A DNA stretch of 64,000 nucleotides from Glandiceps talaboti. Taxonomy: Eukaryota; Hemichordata; Enteropneusta; Spengelidae. The notes under the pieces are model-generated. The model made no database searches. It saw only the letters and a list, made by a program, of their open reading frames with translations, and was not told the origin of the DNA. This document shows positions 1-11,969 of this stretch, piece by piece; position 1 is the stretch's first letter, and each line of letters opens with the position of its first letter. The DNA is taken from the NCBI RefSeq assembly GCF_964340395.1, contig NC_135555.1, positions 10,875,931 to 10,939,930 on the forward strand. Reading direction: 5' to 3'. A program made the position numbers and the translations under genes.

Positions 1-887
1 GTGCCAAAACAGAGTCACCACGTCCTGAAAGATTAAAGAGGGGGGGGGGGGTACAGAAAAAGGATGATCGATAATGAATACTGAGGCACCATTTGAATAC
101 TTGTAAACTAAAAAATTGTTTCTTAACATGGGAGACAAGAGGAATATGTGCGAAGATTTACACGTTTTTGACTTTCAGTGAATATTACAATAATTGTTGA
201 GTGTAATTTATTCTCAATAATTGTCTTTAGCTGTTATCAACTATTTTATCCGGTTGGGGTATACGACTCGTAAAGGGTTGTAATTAATTGCTTTGCTATG
301 CATCCATTTCTTCAAATTGTAACTATTGCCGTCTATCTTGTTGAAGAAGGTCATGTGGATCCTAAATAAAAAAGTATTTGTAATCCCATATATTGCTTCT
401 GCCCCTGTACATGTGGTCATAATATTAGTTTGACATATTGTTACCTGGTTAGCCCCCCTAACCCCCCTCCCGGGGGGCATACTCGGATAAATTCCAGACA
501 AGGATGTTACGTCCCAGATTCTAAACACTGACCAATTTCTAAGGACTGCGAAATGATGAAATTTGGGACAAAATATGTGTGTACATTAAACATCGGATGC
601 GATTTCGTTTTACCTTTTGAAGGCGATTTTACCTTTCACTTGGGAAATTGAGAGAATTCTTATGCATGGAATATGTACGCGTATTTATCGACCCCATGAT
701 TTTGAAAGTTTCTGATTAAAAGTCAACCCATGTACCCTTTTCTTGAAAAGTGACCCATTCGGGCAACACTTACCAGTGTGCCTTTCTTTAACCGTGAGGA
801 ATTTCTGACATGATAGGAATATGATGAATATGAAAAACACTTTATTCTGATTGATATATGGTAATGAAACGCACTTTATTTTTTCAG
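1..887. other. left-edge noncoding sequence, upstream of sulfotransferase-like copy 1
   Basis: No gene is recognised here. The stretch contains a run of twelve G at 40-51. It ends in a good 3' splice acceptor, a T-rich tract followed by CAG at 885-887, 110 bp before the first ATG of copy 1. Copy 1 therefore probably has at least one upstream noncoding exon, as inferred for the other copies. The flank does not resemble the upstream regions of copies 2-4, so copy 1 is the most diverged array member at its 5' side. A minus-strand open frame at 241-528 has no recognisable domain and is not called. Confidence 0.5.
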
Positions 888-997
888 ATAAACATCATCA
901 CATTTGTTGATTGCAACACCATATCACTTTATCTTCCTGGCTGAGGACATCAATTAATCCTACAAAACCACATTATTGTACACAGTCGGTCGACAAA

Positions 998-1837
998 ATG
1001 ACCAACCTCTCAGCCATGACCCCTGAAGATGTGTTGCCTACAACGAGGGTAATTCTGTGGTACCATGCAAGGTCAAGATCAACGGTTTTTGAGCTGGCAA
1101 TTGCATCTGATGAAAGTATCAAGATCTTCCATGAAGAGTTTGTCACAGCATATTATCATGGAGAGGAACGACAGAGTGACAAGTGGATAAAGAATTCTGA
1201 AATGGACCAGGTTTTGAAGGACTACAAGTACGGAGATGTCAGAACACGCCTTGAAAAGTCATATCCAGGAAAGACAGCGGTGTTTGTTAAGGATGCGGTC
1301 AGAGAGCTAGGAGGCAGGGATCATTACAAGTATATTCCAAGAGGTTATATTAACACGTTTATTGTCCGAAATCCCCGTGCTTCTATCCTGTCAAATTATA
1401 GATCAGTAAAAGCTTCCAAAGATGACATCGATAAAGAAACTTGGATTAACTTCACCAAAGACAATAGTAGCTTGATACCCATTTATCAGCTTTACAAGTA
1501 CGTGACCGAAGAGCGCCGCCAACGACCCATCATTATAGATTCAGAAGATTTGGCCAATTCACCCAAGGAAACACTGCAGAAATACTGCCAGGCGACCGGT
1601 ATCACATTCAAGGAATCCTTCCTCAACTGGACGCCAGGGAACTTGGAAAATTTCCCTGAACCACAAAGAAACAACCCAAAACGCATGTCAGCTTATCACG
1701 AAAACGCAGTGCGCAGTTCATGTTTTCAACCGTCATCGGATCAACACATCGACCTATCAGAATTACCAGAGGAGCTGCAAAAATGGAATGAAACAAATAT
1801 GCCTCTTTATGAGGAAATGATTCGTCAAAAACTATAA
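998..1837 (+). CDS. sulfotransferase-like protein, array copy 1
   Basis: This is an intact 279-codon single-exon frame. Residues 14-28 contain the P-loop-like 5'-phosphosulfate-binding motif (RVILWYHARSRST), in the position where sulfotransferases bind PAPS. Near residue 140 the block FIVRNPRASILSNYRS matches the 3'-phosphate-binding consensus (RNPR followed by Ser and Tyr-Arg). The inferred role is transfer of sulfate from PAPS to an unknown acceptor. There is no signal peptide or membrane helix, so it is probably cytosolic. The first ATG after the probable acceptor at 887 is at 998; a second ATG at 1016 aligns with the starts of all other copies and could be used instead. The C-terminal block (ENAVRSSCFQPSS, DLSELPEELQKW) is shared almost exactly with copy 6 but not with copies 2-4. 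The stop is followed by an A12 run. Family assignment is fairly sure; substrate is unknown. Confidence 0.85.
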   Translation: MTNLSAMTPEDVLPTTRVILWYHARSRSTVFELAIASDESIKIFHEEFVTAYYHGEERQSDKWIKNSEMDQVLKDYKYGDVRTRLEKSYPGKTAVFVKDAVRELGGRDHYKYIPRGYINTFIVRNPRASILSNYRSVKASKDDIDKETWINFTKDNSSLIPIYQLYKYVTEERRQRPIIIDSEDLANSPKETLQKYCQATGITFKESFLNWTPGNLENFPEPQRNNPKRMSAYHENAVRSSCFQPSSDQHIDLSELPEELQKWNETNMPLYEEMIRQKL

Positions 1838-4050
1838 AAAAAAAAAATAACGTTGAATTTGAGCCTGTTGAATAAGTCACTGAACGTGTTGAAAGTTCCA
1901 TGTATAGCTCAGCTTTTCTCTGATTTGTTTTAACTGTTTGTTGAAGAAAAAATGTTAAAATCGCAAAGGCTGTTTCAAAACTGTCAACAGCACATATATG
2001 ATCTTATGCTCCGTTTACCATATCACTGTATTTTGTATTTGGTGCATATCTTGAGACAAAGTCGACCATTGAAATCAAGTGGGAGTTGTCTATATCGAAA
2101 CTAACTTAAACAAAATCATTCCTAACAACTGATTAATATTTGGCATAGGCTGAAATTTAATAATGGTCTCTTCCTAACAGTGTCCATCTAAAGGTATACA
2201 ATGTAGTTCAAGATGCGTGAACAACACTTTTCCCAGCAAGAATGCCCACACCTACATATACACATGTTTTAGAGCAACTGACCCGGCTCATGAAAAAAAC
2301 AAACCTACAGTGATGGGTAGATCAAGCATTCAAAGAATGGATACAGATATGCCTAGCAACCAAGATCACGCCAATATCAAAAATGACTTACAACAACAAC
2401 AATAACAACAATGATAGGTAGTCAGGTGATGTAACTTTCAAATGATTAATATAAATGTGTCTAGTAAGAAACAAAAGATCACACCCATAACATCATTAGA
2501 ATGGCACCATTTATTACAAAATTAGCAACATTGTTGTTGTGAAAGGGGGGGGGGTGAACAATAAACACAGGTGTAAATAAAACCACACCCAAAGCAACAA
2601 TCAAACAACTATGGTTTGTGCCAAAATAAAATATTGCATAGTTCCAACCAACCAACCAACCAACCAACCAACCAACCAGTAGGGGCGAGGTCAATAAGTT
2701 CAATGTTTTAGCACGGTTAGACCTCTCTCTAATTAAATTGGCCAAAAATTGAAAATTGTTTCAAACCGTACTATCAATTTCAAATCAGTGTGTTGTGGTA
2801 TGTAGCACTATGATTAATACAAAGCCTTCTTTTGTTGACACTTTACTTTATTTTGGTGCCATTCATTTACAATTGCGAAAATTCTTTCATTTCTGAATTT
2901 GACATTTCATTTCTATAAATATGTATAGTTAAGGGCACAACAAGATTCATTAAAAGTAATATCGTTTTTGTAGGATGAGCACTACAATGGCTCAACCCCC
3001 ACATCCCCTAATTATATAGACTTTAGTTGTTTATCCTACACTGAAATATTGATCTCGCCCCTTATATGGTATGGATGTGAGCACCTGTGACAAGTTCGAT
3101 TAATAAAATGAAAATATCATTGAAATATCAAAATAGCTATATTGTCGATTTATTAAAACTAAATGGAAATTCATATTTTGGTTATTCTGGACATGTAAAC
3201 TTACACGCATACATATATAACATTACTAACAGTATTAAAAAAGATATTTACAGATATATGAAGGCTGTCATTACACACACATTAAAAGGATGGTCACTCA
3301 TTGAAAGAATAAGCTCAACGTCTGGAGTTAAAGTTTAAAACTGTAATTGAACGATGAGTTGTCTATTTTGAGACTATTCTGAATTTGAATTATAGTGGAT
3401 TTATCTTCAAGTAATTGTATAGTAATGAACAGTGTGAACGAGATGTCAAGATTGACATTCTGTCTGAACTTGAAAGGATGGCATCTTATATGATATACAA
3501 GCAAGGAAGTTTGAATGATATATCAAACCACTTTTTATTGTGATCTGAAGTGACATTTCAAAACTGAAATATTCTTTTACAACTTGATCAATCTGAATAC
3601 GTATTCAAATTGCGTGACCTTTGACCCAAATTTAAATAATTTTTTTCAAGTAAATATTTTACCGGCCAGTACCGTAAATCTATTAATATCGGATTATGAA
3701 TTTCTTTTTTTACATCCTCTTGATAAGTCTGCAACATTGTGGATGAATTGTATTTCTCCCGATTTGCAAGTTTGACTTCGATAATTTTTGTCTTTTCTTT
3801 TAAACTACACAGCCATGTACTAGTCTCGCTGCCTGACTTCGTGACTTGCATCTTTTTAAGGTAAGACGCATGAAGTGCGCCCCGAGCGACAAAGCCACGG
3901 GAGGTGATGAGTGACAAAACAACTAAACAGTCATATATAATTTAGTCTATCAATACGCACGCTCGCACGCACATACGTTTGGATTTCCTACTGACAAGTT
4001 TTAAAATCTCGTCAAATCTCCTCAATGACGAGTGCAATAAAGCGCCCTCA
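1838..4050. other. duplicated 3' flank of copy 1, no gene
   Basis: Noncoding spacer. It contains a (CCAA)n tract at about 2646-2678 and a polyadenylation-type AATAAA at 3102-3107. From about 2735 onward the sequence is nearly collinear with 10575 onward, roughly 7.84 kb away, and a more diverged third copy is visible at about 19360-20040. The shared minus-strand open frame near 3588-3917 is preserved only because the spacer was duplicated; it has no domain and is cut differently in the second copy. The small open frames at 2217-2405 and 3087-3338 have no support. Confidence 0.6.
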
Positions 4051-4053
4051 TCA

Positions 4054-4130
4054 TTTTATAAGGTTGTTCACAAGTCACATGATCGAAAGACTTGGACGTT
4101 GACACTGGTTGGTGTCCAGTACAGGTAGGT
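4054..4130 (+). promoter_or_regulatory. core promoter and first noncoding exon of copy 2
   Basis: A TATA box (TTTTATAAGG, 4054-4063) is followed about 60 bp later by a clean 5' splice donor, TACAG|GTAGGT, at 4124/4125. The same arrangement recurs at 8491-8567 and 11893-11969, ahead of copies 3 and 4. I infer transcription starting near 4085-4095, a short 5'UTR exon ending at 4124, and splicing to the small exon at 5043-5103. The TATA and donor are seen directly; the start site is inferred. Confidence 0.55.
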
Positions 4131-5042
4131 AGAAGCCAATATGATATCATTATTGTGAGTGAATATCGAATATACTCCTCGATGGAAGGAAGGAGCATTA
4201 CGTTTTAAACATTTTAGAATGAAATAGTTGACAAAAAATGAAAACTACACAACATTAAAGTGAATTAGAAAACGTAGCAAAAAGTGTTCAAGCCGTTCGT
4301 GTCTTTGGAGCAAACCACGTAACCATTGTTCTGTTTTTTGTTTAACATGTTTATGATAAGAGGTCAGGGCATGGACATTATTTCTGACACCCTCGTTCGG
4401 TAGGTAGGTCATATGATAGCAAATGTCACACGAATTCTGAGTAAGTGAAGATTTACTTAAAACGTTGGTCGAAGTATTACGTGATATACTATGCTCGTGC
4501 AGTCAAACATACTTTAGGAATGTCTTAGCATTATAATCATTTTTGGAAGAAATATTCTATATGTGTTTGTTTTCATTGACATGTTTACATAGCTCACCGC
4601 CATTGGAGTAAATTTAAGGTTATGATTTAGGGGACGTTTTCCATCGATTAGTTCATATAGCCTTGATATATTTACATTCAAATAGCACAGTCTATACCTG
4701 GTGCCATATTCTCGGCAACAGTCAATGTACAAAATAGACATACTGTACAAAGTTGTTAACACAAACACAAACACAAACACATGACAATACTGACTAAAAG
4801 GAATGACGGCGTCACTGCAGTATAACTGAGGTCGAGTATGCAAAGCGCTGTTAACCAAGAGTAAGAAGTTTTGGAATAATATTGTTATTAACACACATTT
4901 CATAGGCCTGTTTTCTGAATGTGAAACACGAATACTAACAAGGAACATAAAGTCACAAACCGTGTATCGACAACCTTTTTGTTGAATTTCCAATTAGTTA
5001 TATCAATGTACGTGCTTAATATATTCATGGATTATTTTTCAG

Positions 5043-5103
5043 GAAAAGTTGTTGGCACATTGATACCGGTAGAGGCATCGGATTTTTTCATGTACCAGTA
5101 TAA
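5043..5103 (+). other. second noncoding 5'UTR exon of copy 2
   Basis: A 61-bp block is bounded by TTTTTCAG (ending 5042) and the strong donor GTAAGT (5104-5109). It recurs, with both splice signals, at 9434-9490 and 12870-12930, and with an altered donor at 18239-18301. A further short intron (about 5104-5165, acceptor CATCTAG) would place the coding exon at 5166, 19 bp before the ATG. Conservation of both splice sites across copies is the evidence; transcript data are needed to confirm use. Confidence 0.5.
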
Positions 5104-5184
5104 GTAAGTACACAACCAAATTGTCACATTTAATCAACACTTTCATATACGTTGTATACATCTAGATAAAAAGACGCCTTCACC

Positions 5185-6000
5185 ATGACCTCTGAAGATG
5201 TATCTCCGTCGACGAGAGTGATTTTGTGGGTTAATGCAAGGTCGAGATCAACTGCTCTTGAGTTGGCAATCGCATCCGACGAAAATATTAAGGTCTTCCA
5301 TGAAGAGTTTGCCATGGCGTACTTTCAAGGGGAGGAACGACAATGCAGTAAGAAACATGTTAAAATTGAGCCGCCTCTACAGAACTACAAGTATGGTGAT
5401 GTCACAGCACGACTTGAAAAGTCATATCTTGGAAAGACAGCAGTGTTTGCAAAGGAAGGAGCTGTAACACTAGGAGGCAGGGATCATTACAAGTATATTC
5501 CCAGAGGTTATCTGAATACGTTTCTGGTTCGAAATCCTCGTGCGTCTATCCTGTCAACTTATAGATCAGTAAAGGCAAATGTACCCGACGCCGACAACGA
5601 AACGTTGATTGAGTTAACTAAGGATGTTGGGGACATTTTACCAAGTTTTGAACTGTACAAATACTTGACAGAAGAATGTCAACAACGACCAATTTTGATA
5701 CACTCAGAAGACTTAGCCAACGAACCTAAGGAAACACTGCAGAAATACTGTCAAGCAACTGGGATCACATTCAAGGAATCATTCCTCAACTGGACACCAG
5801 GGAATTTCGAACATTTCCACGAAGGACAAAAGGATGACACTAACTTTATGACAACCTTTCATGCAAAAGCTGTGGCTTCTTCAAGGTTTCATCCTTCATC
5901 GGATCAACACGTCGATGTATCTGAATTACCCAAGGAAATACAGAAATGGTGTGAGACATTGATGCCCCTTTATGAAGAAATGATTGAACAAAAACTATAG
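5185..6000 (+). CDS. sulfotransferase-like protein, array copy 2
   Basis: Intact 271-codon frame beginning MTSEDVSPSTRV. The 5'-PAPS loop (VNARSRSTALELA) lies at about residues 15-28 and the 3'-phosphate-binding block (FLVRNPRASILSTYRS) at about 111-127. A conserved FHEEF motif follows the first loop. The N-terminal two thirds are nearly identical to copy 4 (13016-13831). The last 30 residues differ (ELPKEIQKWCETLMPLYEEM, then IEQKL) and match the 3' fragment at 20577-20811 instead. The ATG is the first one after the inferred acceptor at 5165. AATAAA at 6068-6073, 68 bp past the stop, is a good polyadenylation signal. Probable cytosolic PAPS-dependent sulfotransferase; acceptor unknown. Confidence 0.87.
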   Translation: MTSEDVSPSTRVILWVNARSRSTALELAIASDENIKVFHEEFAMAYFQGEERQCSKKHVKIEPPLQNYKYGDVTARLEKSYLGKTAVFAKEGAVTLGGRDHYKYIPRGYLNTFLVRNPRASILSTYRSVKANVPDADNETLIELTKDVGDILPSFELYKYLTEECQQRPILIHSEDLANEPKETLQKYCQATGITFKESFLNWTPGNFEHFHEGQKDDTNFMTTFHAKAVASSRFHPSSDQHVDVSELPKEIQKWCETLMPLYEEMIEQKL

Positions 6001-6067
6001 AAAGACATTTGTCCTTTTAAAAGAAGAAGAAATTAACTAGGATTTATATGTCTAAGTAAATTTTTGA

Positions 6068-6073
6068 AATAAA
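6068..6073 (+). terminator. polyadenylation signal of copy 2
   Basis: A canonical AATAAA lies 68 bp downstream of the copy 2 stop. The surrounding 120 bp are conserved downstream of the 3' fragment at 20577-20811, where AATAAA also occurs near 20877. Confidence 0.55.
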
Positions 6074-6880
6074 CGATACGTGCAAACTGAGAGTGAAAAT
6101 TCAATACCTTGAAAGGAAGTCATGTTATATGAATATATAAAAACAACAAAGTTTTCTTCATGAGTGACACATCAAATCAGTATGGAAAATTTGCCATTTT
6201 TTCAAACTTAAAATAGATAGCTTACAATAAGAAAATGAATAGAATATTCTAACAACATGACCTTTGACCCGAAGCAAGAATAATGTGTAAGCTATCCATA
6301 ATATAGTTTGGTATGTTCATCTGCCGGACATGCAACATTGATAACTCTATCAATATTGGGTTATGAATTTCATCGTACAAGAACTCAGTACATCCAGACA
6401 TCTCTCTCCAACGTCTATGGTATATGTACAAAAATATCTGCGGGTCGCATTTTTCTAAATTTGGAAAGTGGAATTCTTAAAGTATAGAATCATTCGTTAA
6501 GTAGATATACTAGCTTGCAAAAAAGACTATTGATCGTATTTCTAATCTCAGTTGGCAATCAATACCTGATGTAAACTGGTTGAATTCCTTCCGTGGGAAT
6601 ATTGTTGTTCCAATATCCTTCGTTATCTTCACCGTATATACCACATCATTAAGTTTTGCATAACTACCATAACCAAACACCATTAGTTACACAAATAAAT
6701 TAAGGAAATTGATAAAGCCTGATTGCCGAAAATATTTAATTATGCAAATTATACATCAATATTCAATGAATGTTCACCAAACCTTTTGAGTTCTTGCTAC
6801 GACCATGATACAGATATGTGGCAAGTTTCATTAAAATCGATGCAGTAGTTTCGCAGATGGGCAGACAGACGGACAGACAT

Positions 6881-6917
<37 letters not shown>

Positions 6918-7768
6918 GACAGAAAAATAGACAACCAGACAGAAAAAGCATAACATAAACCCATATTTCAAACAAATATTTGTCATGTAGTGGTCATAGT
7001 TCAACCTAAGAAACATTGTTATTTTTTCAATTTATTAGAAGAATTATTGAATGTACACAGCCAGCAGTATGTAGTCTATATCAAGTAAGTTCATATTTTA
7101 TTCAATCGATGCTTTCTTATTCATAAGAACAAAGTGTTAATACTGAATAACCAATTCTAGATCTATCTTAGACTTTCCATTCTACTATAATTAAATCCTC
7201 TTTAAAATCGTAATCCGAAATAAAATCTCAATTGGTGAGTTTGAAAATATCACAGGCTATGTTTATGCACTTTATGTTTCGTTTTTTAGCAAATAGCTCA
7301 TGATTTCAAGTTATTTTACTCCACTATTGTATCGCGCAGCCTATGTGAATTTACTCTCGATTACCCAGACGCTGTCAATTGCACTAGGACATTGCATATG
7401 CATGGTTCTATTGCAAGTGATTTTTGTAAGGAGGAACATGGCCGCTGATGGTAACTGTGACTGCCTCTGATTTGACGAAAAATGTTACCGAAATTTCGTT
7501 TTCCTCAACTCTAAATGTATTTAGTAGAAATAATTTTATAAATTTGACTTGATTTCTAATACAATGTGTGTGTGCGTGTGTGTTTGTGTGACAGAGACTA
7601 GACAGTGTGAGACAGAGTTAGAGAGACAAGACAGAGAGACAGAGAATAAGAGAAAGACAGACAGGGACACACAGAGACTGAATGAGAGACAGAAAGGGAA
7701 CCAAAGATAAAGAGATGGGGAGGGTCAGACAAAGCATGAATGTGTATTGAGCGGATACATGCACACAT

Positions 7769-7807
<39 letters not shown>

Positions 7808-8440
7808 TACATACATACATACGTACATACGTACATACACGTACATACATACATACATACATACATACATACATACATACATACATACATACACATACAT
7901 ACGTACGTACATACACACGCACAAATACATATACAAGCACGCGTGTATGTATGCGCATACATACATACATACATACATACATACATACATACATACATAC
8001 CGTACATACATAGATACATACATACATACATACATACATACATGTACATACATACATACATGCAAATACTCACACAAACACACACATGCATTTCATGTGA
8101 AACATTATCAAAACTTACCATCCATCGTATTCAAAATGTCAAACTTACATGTTTGTGTACGTAATTCTACAAGTGGTCTTTGAACGGAGGTTGTATTTGT
8201 CAGTCTTCAAGTATGTAGGACAAATACCGACGATTTAAAGGTAGTACATAAGGAAGCAGTGACATTCATTTTGCTTTTTTCATATGATGAAAATAATCAA
8301 ACTTGTCACATACAGGTACACATATACACGTACGCACAAGCACACAAGTCAGATGTGTCAGGCTATAAACATTTGGTAAACAACAGCATCAACATTACAT
8401 GTAACGTATAAGACTGAGTAGGGCTTCCGACACCTCGAAA
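6074..8440. other. spacer between copies 2 and 3, microsatellite-rich
   Basis: No gene is seen. It contains (ACAG)n at 6861-6922 and a long compound repeat at 7560-8060. The part from about 7380 to 8450 matches 20970-21840 downstream of the 3' fragment, so this flank was duplicated with the gene. The second copy lacks roughly 450 bp between the CATATTTCAAACAAATATTT block (about 6958) and the segment at about 7410. Confidence 0.6.
7563..8060. repeat. compound microsatellite (GA-rich, CA, ATAC)
   Basis: GAGACAG-type repeats at about 7590-7700 are followed by (CA)n at 7766-7802, then (ATAC)n/(GTAC) variants to about 8050. Long Thr-His-Ile-type and Met-Tyr-Val-Cys-type open frames on both strands come from the repeat and are not genes. 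Confidence 0.9.
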
Positions 8441-8490
8441 ACATTCAGTCAAATCTCTTCAATGACGAGTGCAATAAAGCGCCCTCGTCA

Positions 8491-8567
8491 TTTTATAAGG
8501 TTGTTCACAAGTCACATGATCTAAAGACCTGGACGTTGACGCTGGTTGGTGTCCAGTACAGGTAGGT
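8491..8567 (+). promoter_or_regulatory. core promoter and first noncoding exon of copy 3
   Basis: TATA box TTTTATAAGG at 8491-8500 and donor TACAG|GTAGGT at 8561/8562, nearly identical to the copy 2 and copy 4 promoters. The promoter is kept although the coding region downstream carries a frameshift. Confidence 0.5.
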
Positions 8568-9433
8568 AGAAGCCAATATAATATCATTATTGTGAGTGAA
8601 TATCGAATATACTCCTTGATGGAAGGAAGGAGCATTACGTTTTAAACATTTTAGAGTGAAATAGTTGACAAAAAATGAAAACTACACAACATCAAATTAA
8701 AGTGAATTAGAAAACGTAGCAAAAAGTGTTCAATCCGTACGTGTCTTTGGAGCAAGCCACGTAACCTTTGTTCTGTTTATGTTTAACATGTTTGAGGTCA
8801 GGGCATGGACATTACTTCTGCCAGCCTCTTTCGGTAGGTAGGTCACATGATAGGCAATGTCACAGAATTCTGACCAAGTGCAGATTTACTTAAAACGTTG
8901 GTCGACATGATACGTGATATACTATGCTCGTGCAGTCAAACACACTTTCGGAAAGTTTTAGCATATAGTTTTGAAGGAGAATATACTTACGTGTAGCTTA
9001 ATTACCACCATTGGAGTAAAGGTTATGATTTAGGGGGCGTTTTGCATCGACCTGTTCCTACAACATCGCTACATTTACATTCAAATAGCACAGTCTGTAC
9101 CTGGTGCCCTATTCTCGGCAACAGTCAACGTACATAATAGACAAGCTGTACAAACACAAACACATGAAAATAGTGACTTATTTTAGGAATGACTCGGCGT
9201 CACCACAGAATAACTGAGGTTGAGGATGCAAAGCGCTGTTAACCAAGAGTAAGAAGTTTTGGAATAATATTTGTTATTAACACACAATTCCGGCATAAAA
9301 GCCAGTTTTTGAATGTGAAACACAAGTACTAACAGGGACCTTAAAGTCACAAACCGTGTATCGACAACCTGTTTGTTGAATTTCTAATTTGTTATATCAA
9401 TGTACATGCTTATGTTCAAGGAATATTTTTCAG

Positions 9434-9490
9434 GAAAAGTTGTTGGCACATTGATATCGGTAGAGGCATCGGATTCTTTTATATAGCGGT
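9434..9490 (+). other. second noncoding 5'UTR exon of copy 3
   Basis: Equivalent of the exon at 5043-5103. Acceptor TTTTTCAG ends at 9433 and donor GTAAGT starts at 9491. The end of the exon has diverged (ATATAGCGGT rather than ACCAGTATAA), but both splice signals persist. Confidence 0.45.
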
Positions 9491-9579
9491 GTAAGTATGT
9501 AAACGACTAAATTGTCACATTTAATCTATCAACACTTTCATATACGTTGTATACATCTAGATAAAAAGACGCCTTCGCC

Positions 9580-10396
9580 ATGACCTCTGAAGATGTATCT
9601 CCGTCAACAAGAGTGATTTTGTGGGTTAATGCAAGGTCGAGATCAACTGCTCTTGAGTTGGCAATTGCATCCGACGAAAGTATCAAGATCTTTCATGAAG
9701 AGTTTTCTATGGCGTACTTTAATGGGGAGGAACGGCAATGCAGTAAGAAACATTCTGAACTGGGTCCAGTTCTACAGAACTACAAGTATGGTGATGTCAA
9801 AGAGCGACTGGAAAAGCCATATCCTGGAAAGACAGCAGTGTTTGTAAAGGAAGGAGCTGTAACACTAGGAGGCAGGGATCATTACAAGTATATTCCAAGA
9901 GGTTATCTGAATACGTTTCTCATTCGAAATCCTCGTGCTGCTATCCTGTCAACTTATAGATCACAAAAAGGCAATGGTACCCGACGTCGACGACGAAACG
10001 TTGATTGAGTTAACTAAGGATACTGGGGACATGTTACCTATTTATGAACTGTACAAATACGTGACAGAAGAATGCCAACAACGACCGATTTTAATACACT
10101 CAGAAGACTTAGCCAACGCACCTAAGGAAACACTGCAGAAATACTGCCAGGCAACCGCGATCACATTCAAGGAATCATTCCTCAACTGGAAACCAGGTAA
10201 TGTTGAACATTTCCATGAAGGACACAAGGATAATGCTAACTTTATGACATCCTTTCATGCAAATGCTGTGGGTAGTTCACGTTTTCAACCTTCATCGGAT
10301 CAACACGTCGATGTATCCGAATTACCCGAGGAGCTGCAAAAATGGAGTGAAACATTCATGCCTCTTTATGAGGAAATGATTCGTCAAAAACTATAA
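9580..10396 (+). pseudogene. sulfotransferase-like array copy 3, single-base frameshift
   Basis: The 817-bp region aligns end to end with the 816-bp copy 4, but carries five A at 9965-9969 where copy 4 has four. After the RNPRAAILSTYRSQK block the first frame runs into unrelated residues and a stop at 10008. The +1-shifted frame resumes at once with MVPDVDDETLIELTK and stays open to the normal C-terminus (MIRQKL) at 10396. Both PAPS-binding motifs lie before the break. No other damage is visible and the promoter block is intact, so this is either a very young pseudogene or a homopolymer error in the assembly. The intact product would be about 271 residues, like its neighbours. Confidence 0.75.
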
Positions 10397-11892
10397 GAAT
10401 AATGTAGAAATTAATATAGTGGGCGATTTTCCTTGTCCGCAATTACAAACTGTTTCATAGCTTTCAACAATGCCTATACATGATACCCTGTTTTTCTGAC
10501 AGCATTATGGGCGGGTTCAATAGTTCAATGTAGTATAAAAACTAATCTCTTTTAGTTAGGCATATTTAGGCTCCTAATTGAATTAGCAAAAAAATGAAAA
10601 TTGTTTCAGACCGCAATATCAATTTCAAATCAGTATGTTGTTAGTTTGTAGTGAGGAAAATGTAGTTCTTTTGTTGACACTTTACTTTATCTTGGTGCTA
10701 TTCATTTCCAATTGCGAGCATTCTTCCATTTCTGAATTTTGTATTTTTTCTTGAAATATTTGTATTCAAGGGCACAAAACAGATCTATTGATTTAGTAAA
10801 ATTGTTTTGTAGGAACTAAAATGGCTCAACCCCCACATCCCCTAATTATATAGACTTTAGTTGTTTATCCTACATTGCAATATTGATATCGGCCCTTATA
10901 TGGTATGAATGTGAGTACACCTGTGAGAAGTTCGATCAATAAAATGTAAAATATCATTGAAATATCAAAATAGCTATACTGTCGATTTTATTAAAAATAA
11001 ATGGAAATTCATATTTTGGTTACTCTGGACATGTAAAATTACACGCATACATATATAACATTACTAACAGTATTAAAACAGATATTTACAGATATATGAA
11101 GGTTGTCATTACACACACATTAAAAGGATGGTCACTCAGTGAAAGAATAAGCTCAACGTCTGGCGTTAAAGTTTAAAACTGTAATTGAACGTTGAGTTGT
11201 CTATTTTGCGACTATTCTGAATTTGAATTATAGTGGATTTATCTTCAAGTAATTTTATAGTAATGAACAGTGTGAATGAGATGTCAAGATTGACATTCTG
11301 TCTGAACTTGAAAGGATGGCATCTTATATGATATACAAGCAAGGAAGTTTGAATGATATATCAAACCACTTTTTATTGTGATCTGAAGTGACATTTCTAA
11401 ACTGAAATATTCTTTTACAACTTGATCAATCTGAATATGTATTCAAATTGCGTGACCTTTGACCCAAATTTAAATAATTTTTTTCAAGTATATATTTTAC
11501 CGGCTAGTACCGTAAATCTATTAATATCGGATTATGAATTTCTTTTTTACATCCTCTTGATAAGTCTGCAACATTGTGGATGAATTGTATTTCTCCCGAT
11601 TTGCAAGTTTGACTTCGATAATTTTTGTCTTTTCTTTTAAACTACACAGCCATGTACTAGTCTCGCTGCCTGACTTCGTGACTTGCATCTTTTTAAGGTA
11701 AGACGCATGAAGTGCGCCCCGAGCGACAAAGCCACGGGAGGTGATGGGTGACAAAACAACTAAACAATCATATATAATTTAGTTTATCAATACGCACGCT
11801 CGCACGCACATACGTTTGGATTTCCTACTGACAAGTTTTAAAATCTCGTCAAATCTCTTCAGCGTGACGAGTGCAATAAAGCGCCCTCATCA
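10397..11892. other. duplicated spacer between copies 3 and 4
   Basis: Noncoding. From about 10575 it is nearly collinear with 2735 onward, including AATAAA at 10938-10943 (3102-3107 in the first copy). The large tandem unit therefore runs from a 3' flank through the next promoter into the next gene, about 7.84 kb apart. No gene recognised. Confidence 0.6.
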
Positions 11893-11969
11893 TTTTATAA
11901 GGTTGTTCACAAGTCACATGATCGAAAGACTTGGACGTTGACGCTGTTAGGTGTCTAGTACAGGTAGGT
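11893..11969 (+). promoter_or_regulatory. core promoter and first noncoding exon of copy 4
   Basis: TATA box TTTTATAAGG at 11893-11902, then donor TACAG|GTAGGT at 11963/11964. Same layout as at 4054 and 8491. Confidence 0.52.

Noticed and set aside
241-528. 95-codon minus-strand open frame at the window's left edge
   Set aside because: Some composition looks protein-like, but I recognise no domain and it has no clear exon partner or splice sites.
911-997. Extension of copy 1 upstream of 998
   Set aside because: The frame is open but begins with TTG, not ATG, and has no counterpart in the other copies; it is more likely 5'UTR.
1492-1901. Antisense open frames across the sulfotransferase-like genes (also 5130-5315, 10042-10227, 12646-13146, 18336-18527)
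   Set aside because: Shadows of the conserved plus-strand coding sequence and its flank; they recur only because the genes are paralogous.
3588-3917. Minus-strand open frame with a near-identical second copy at 11521-11754
   Set aside because: The conservation is explained by duplication of the whole spacer; the second copy's frame is broken at its 3' end, and no domain or splice context supports it.
7598-8183. Long open frames on both strands (Met-Tyr-Val-Cys and Thr-His-Ile repeats)
   Set aside because: They translate CA and ATAC microsatellites; no stop can arise in perfect repeats. The same applies at 21175-21588, 26010-26773, 29579-29869, 34654-35010 and 46313-46702.
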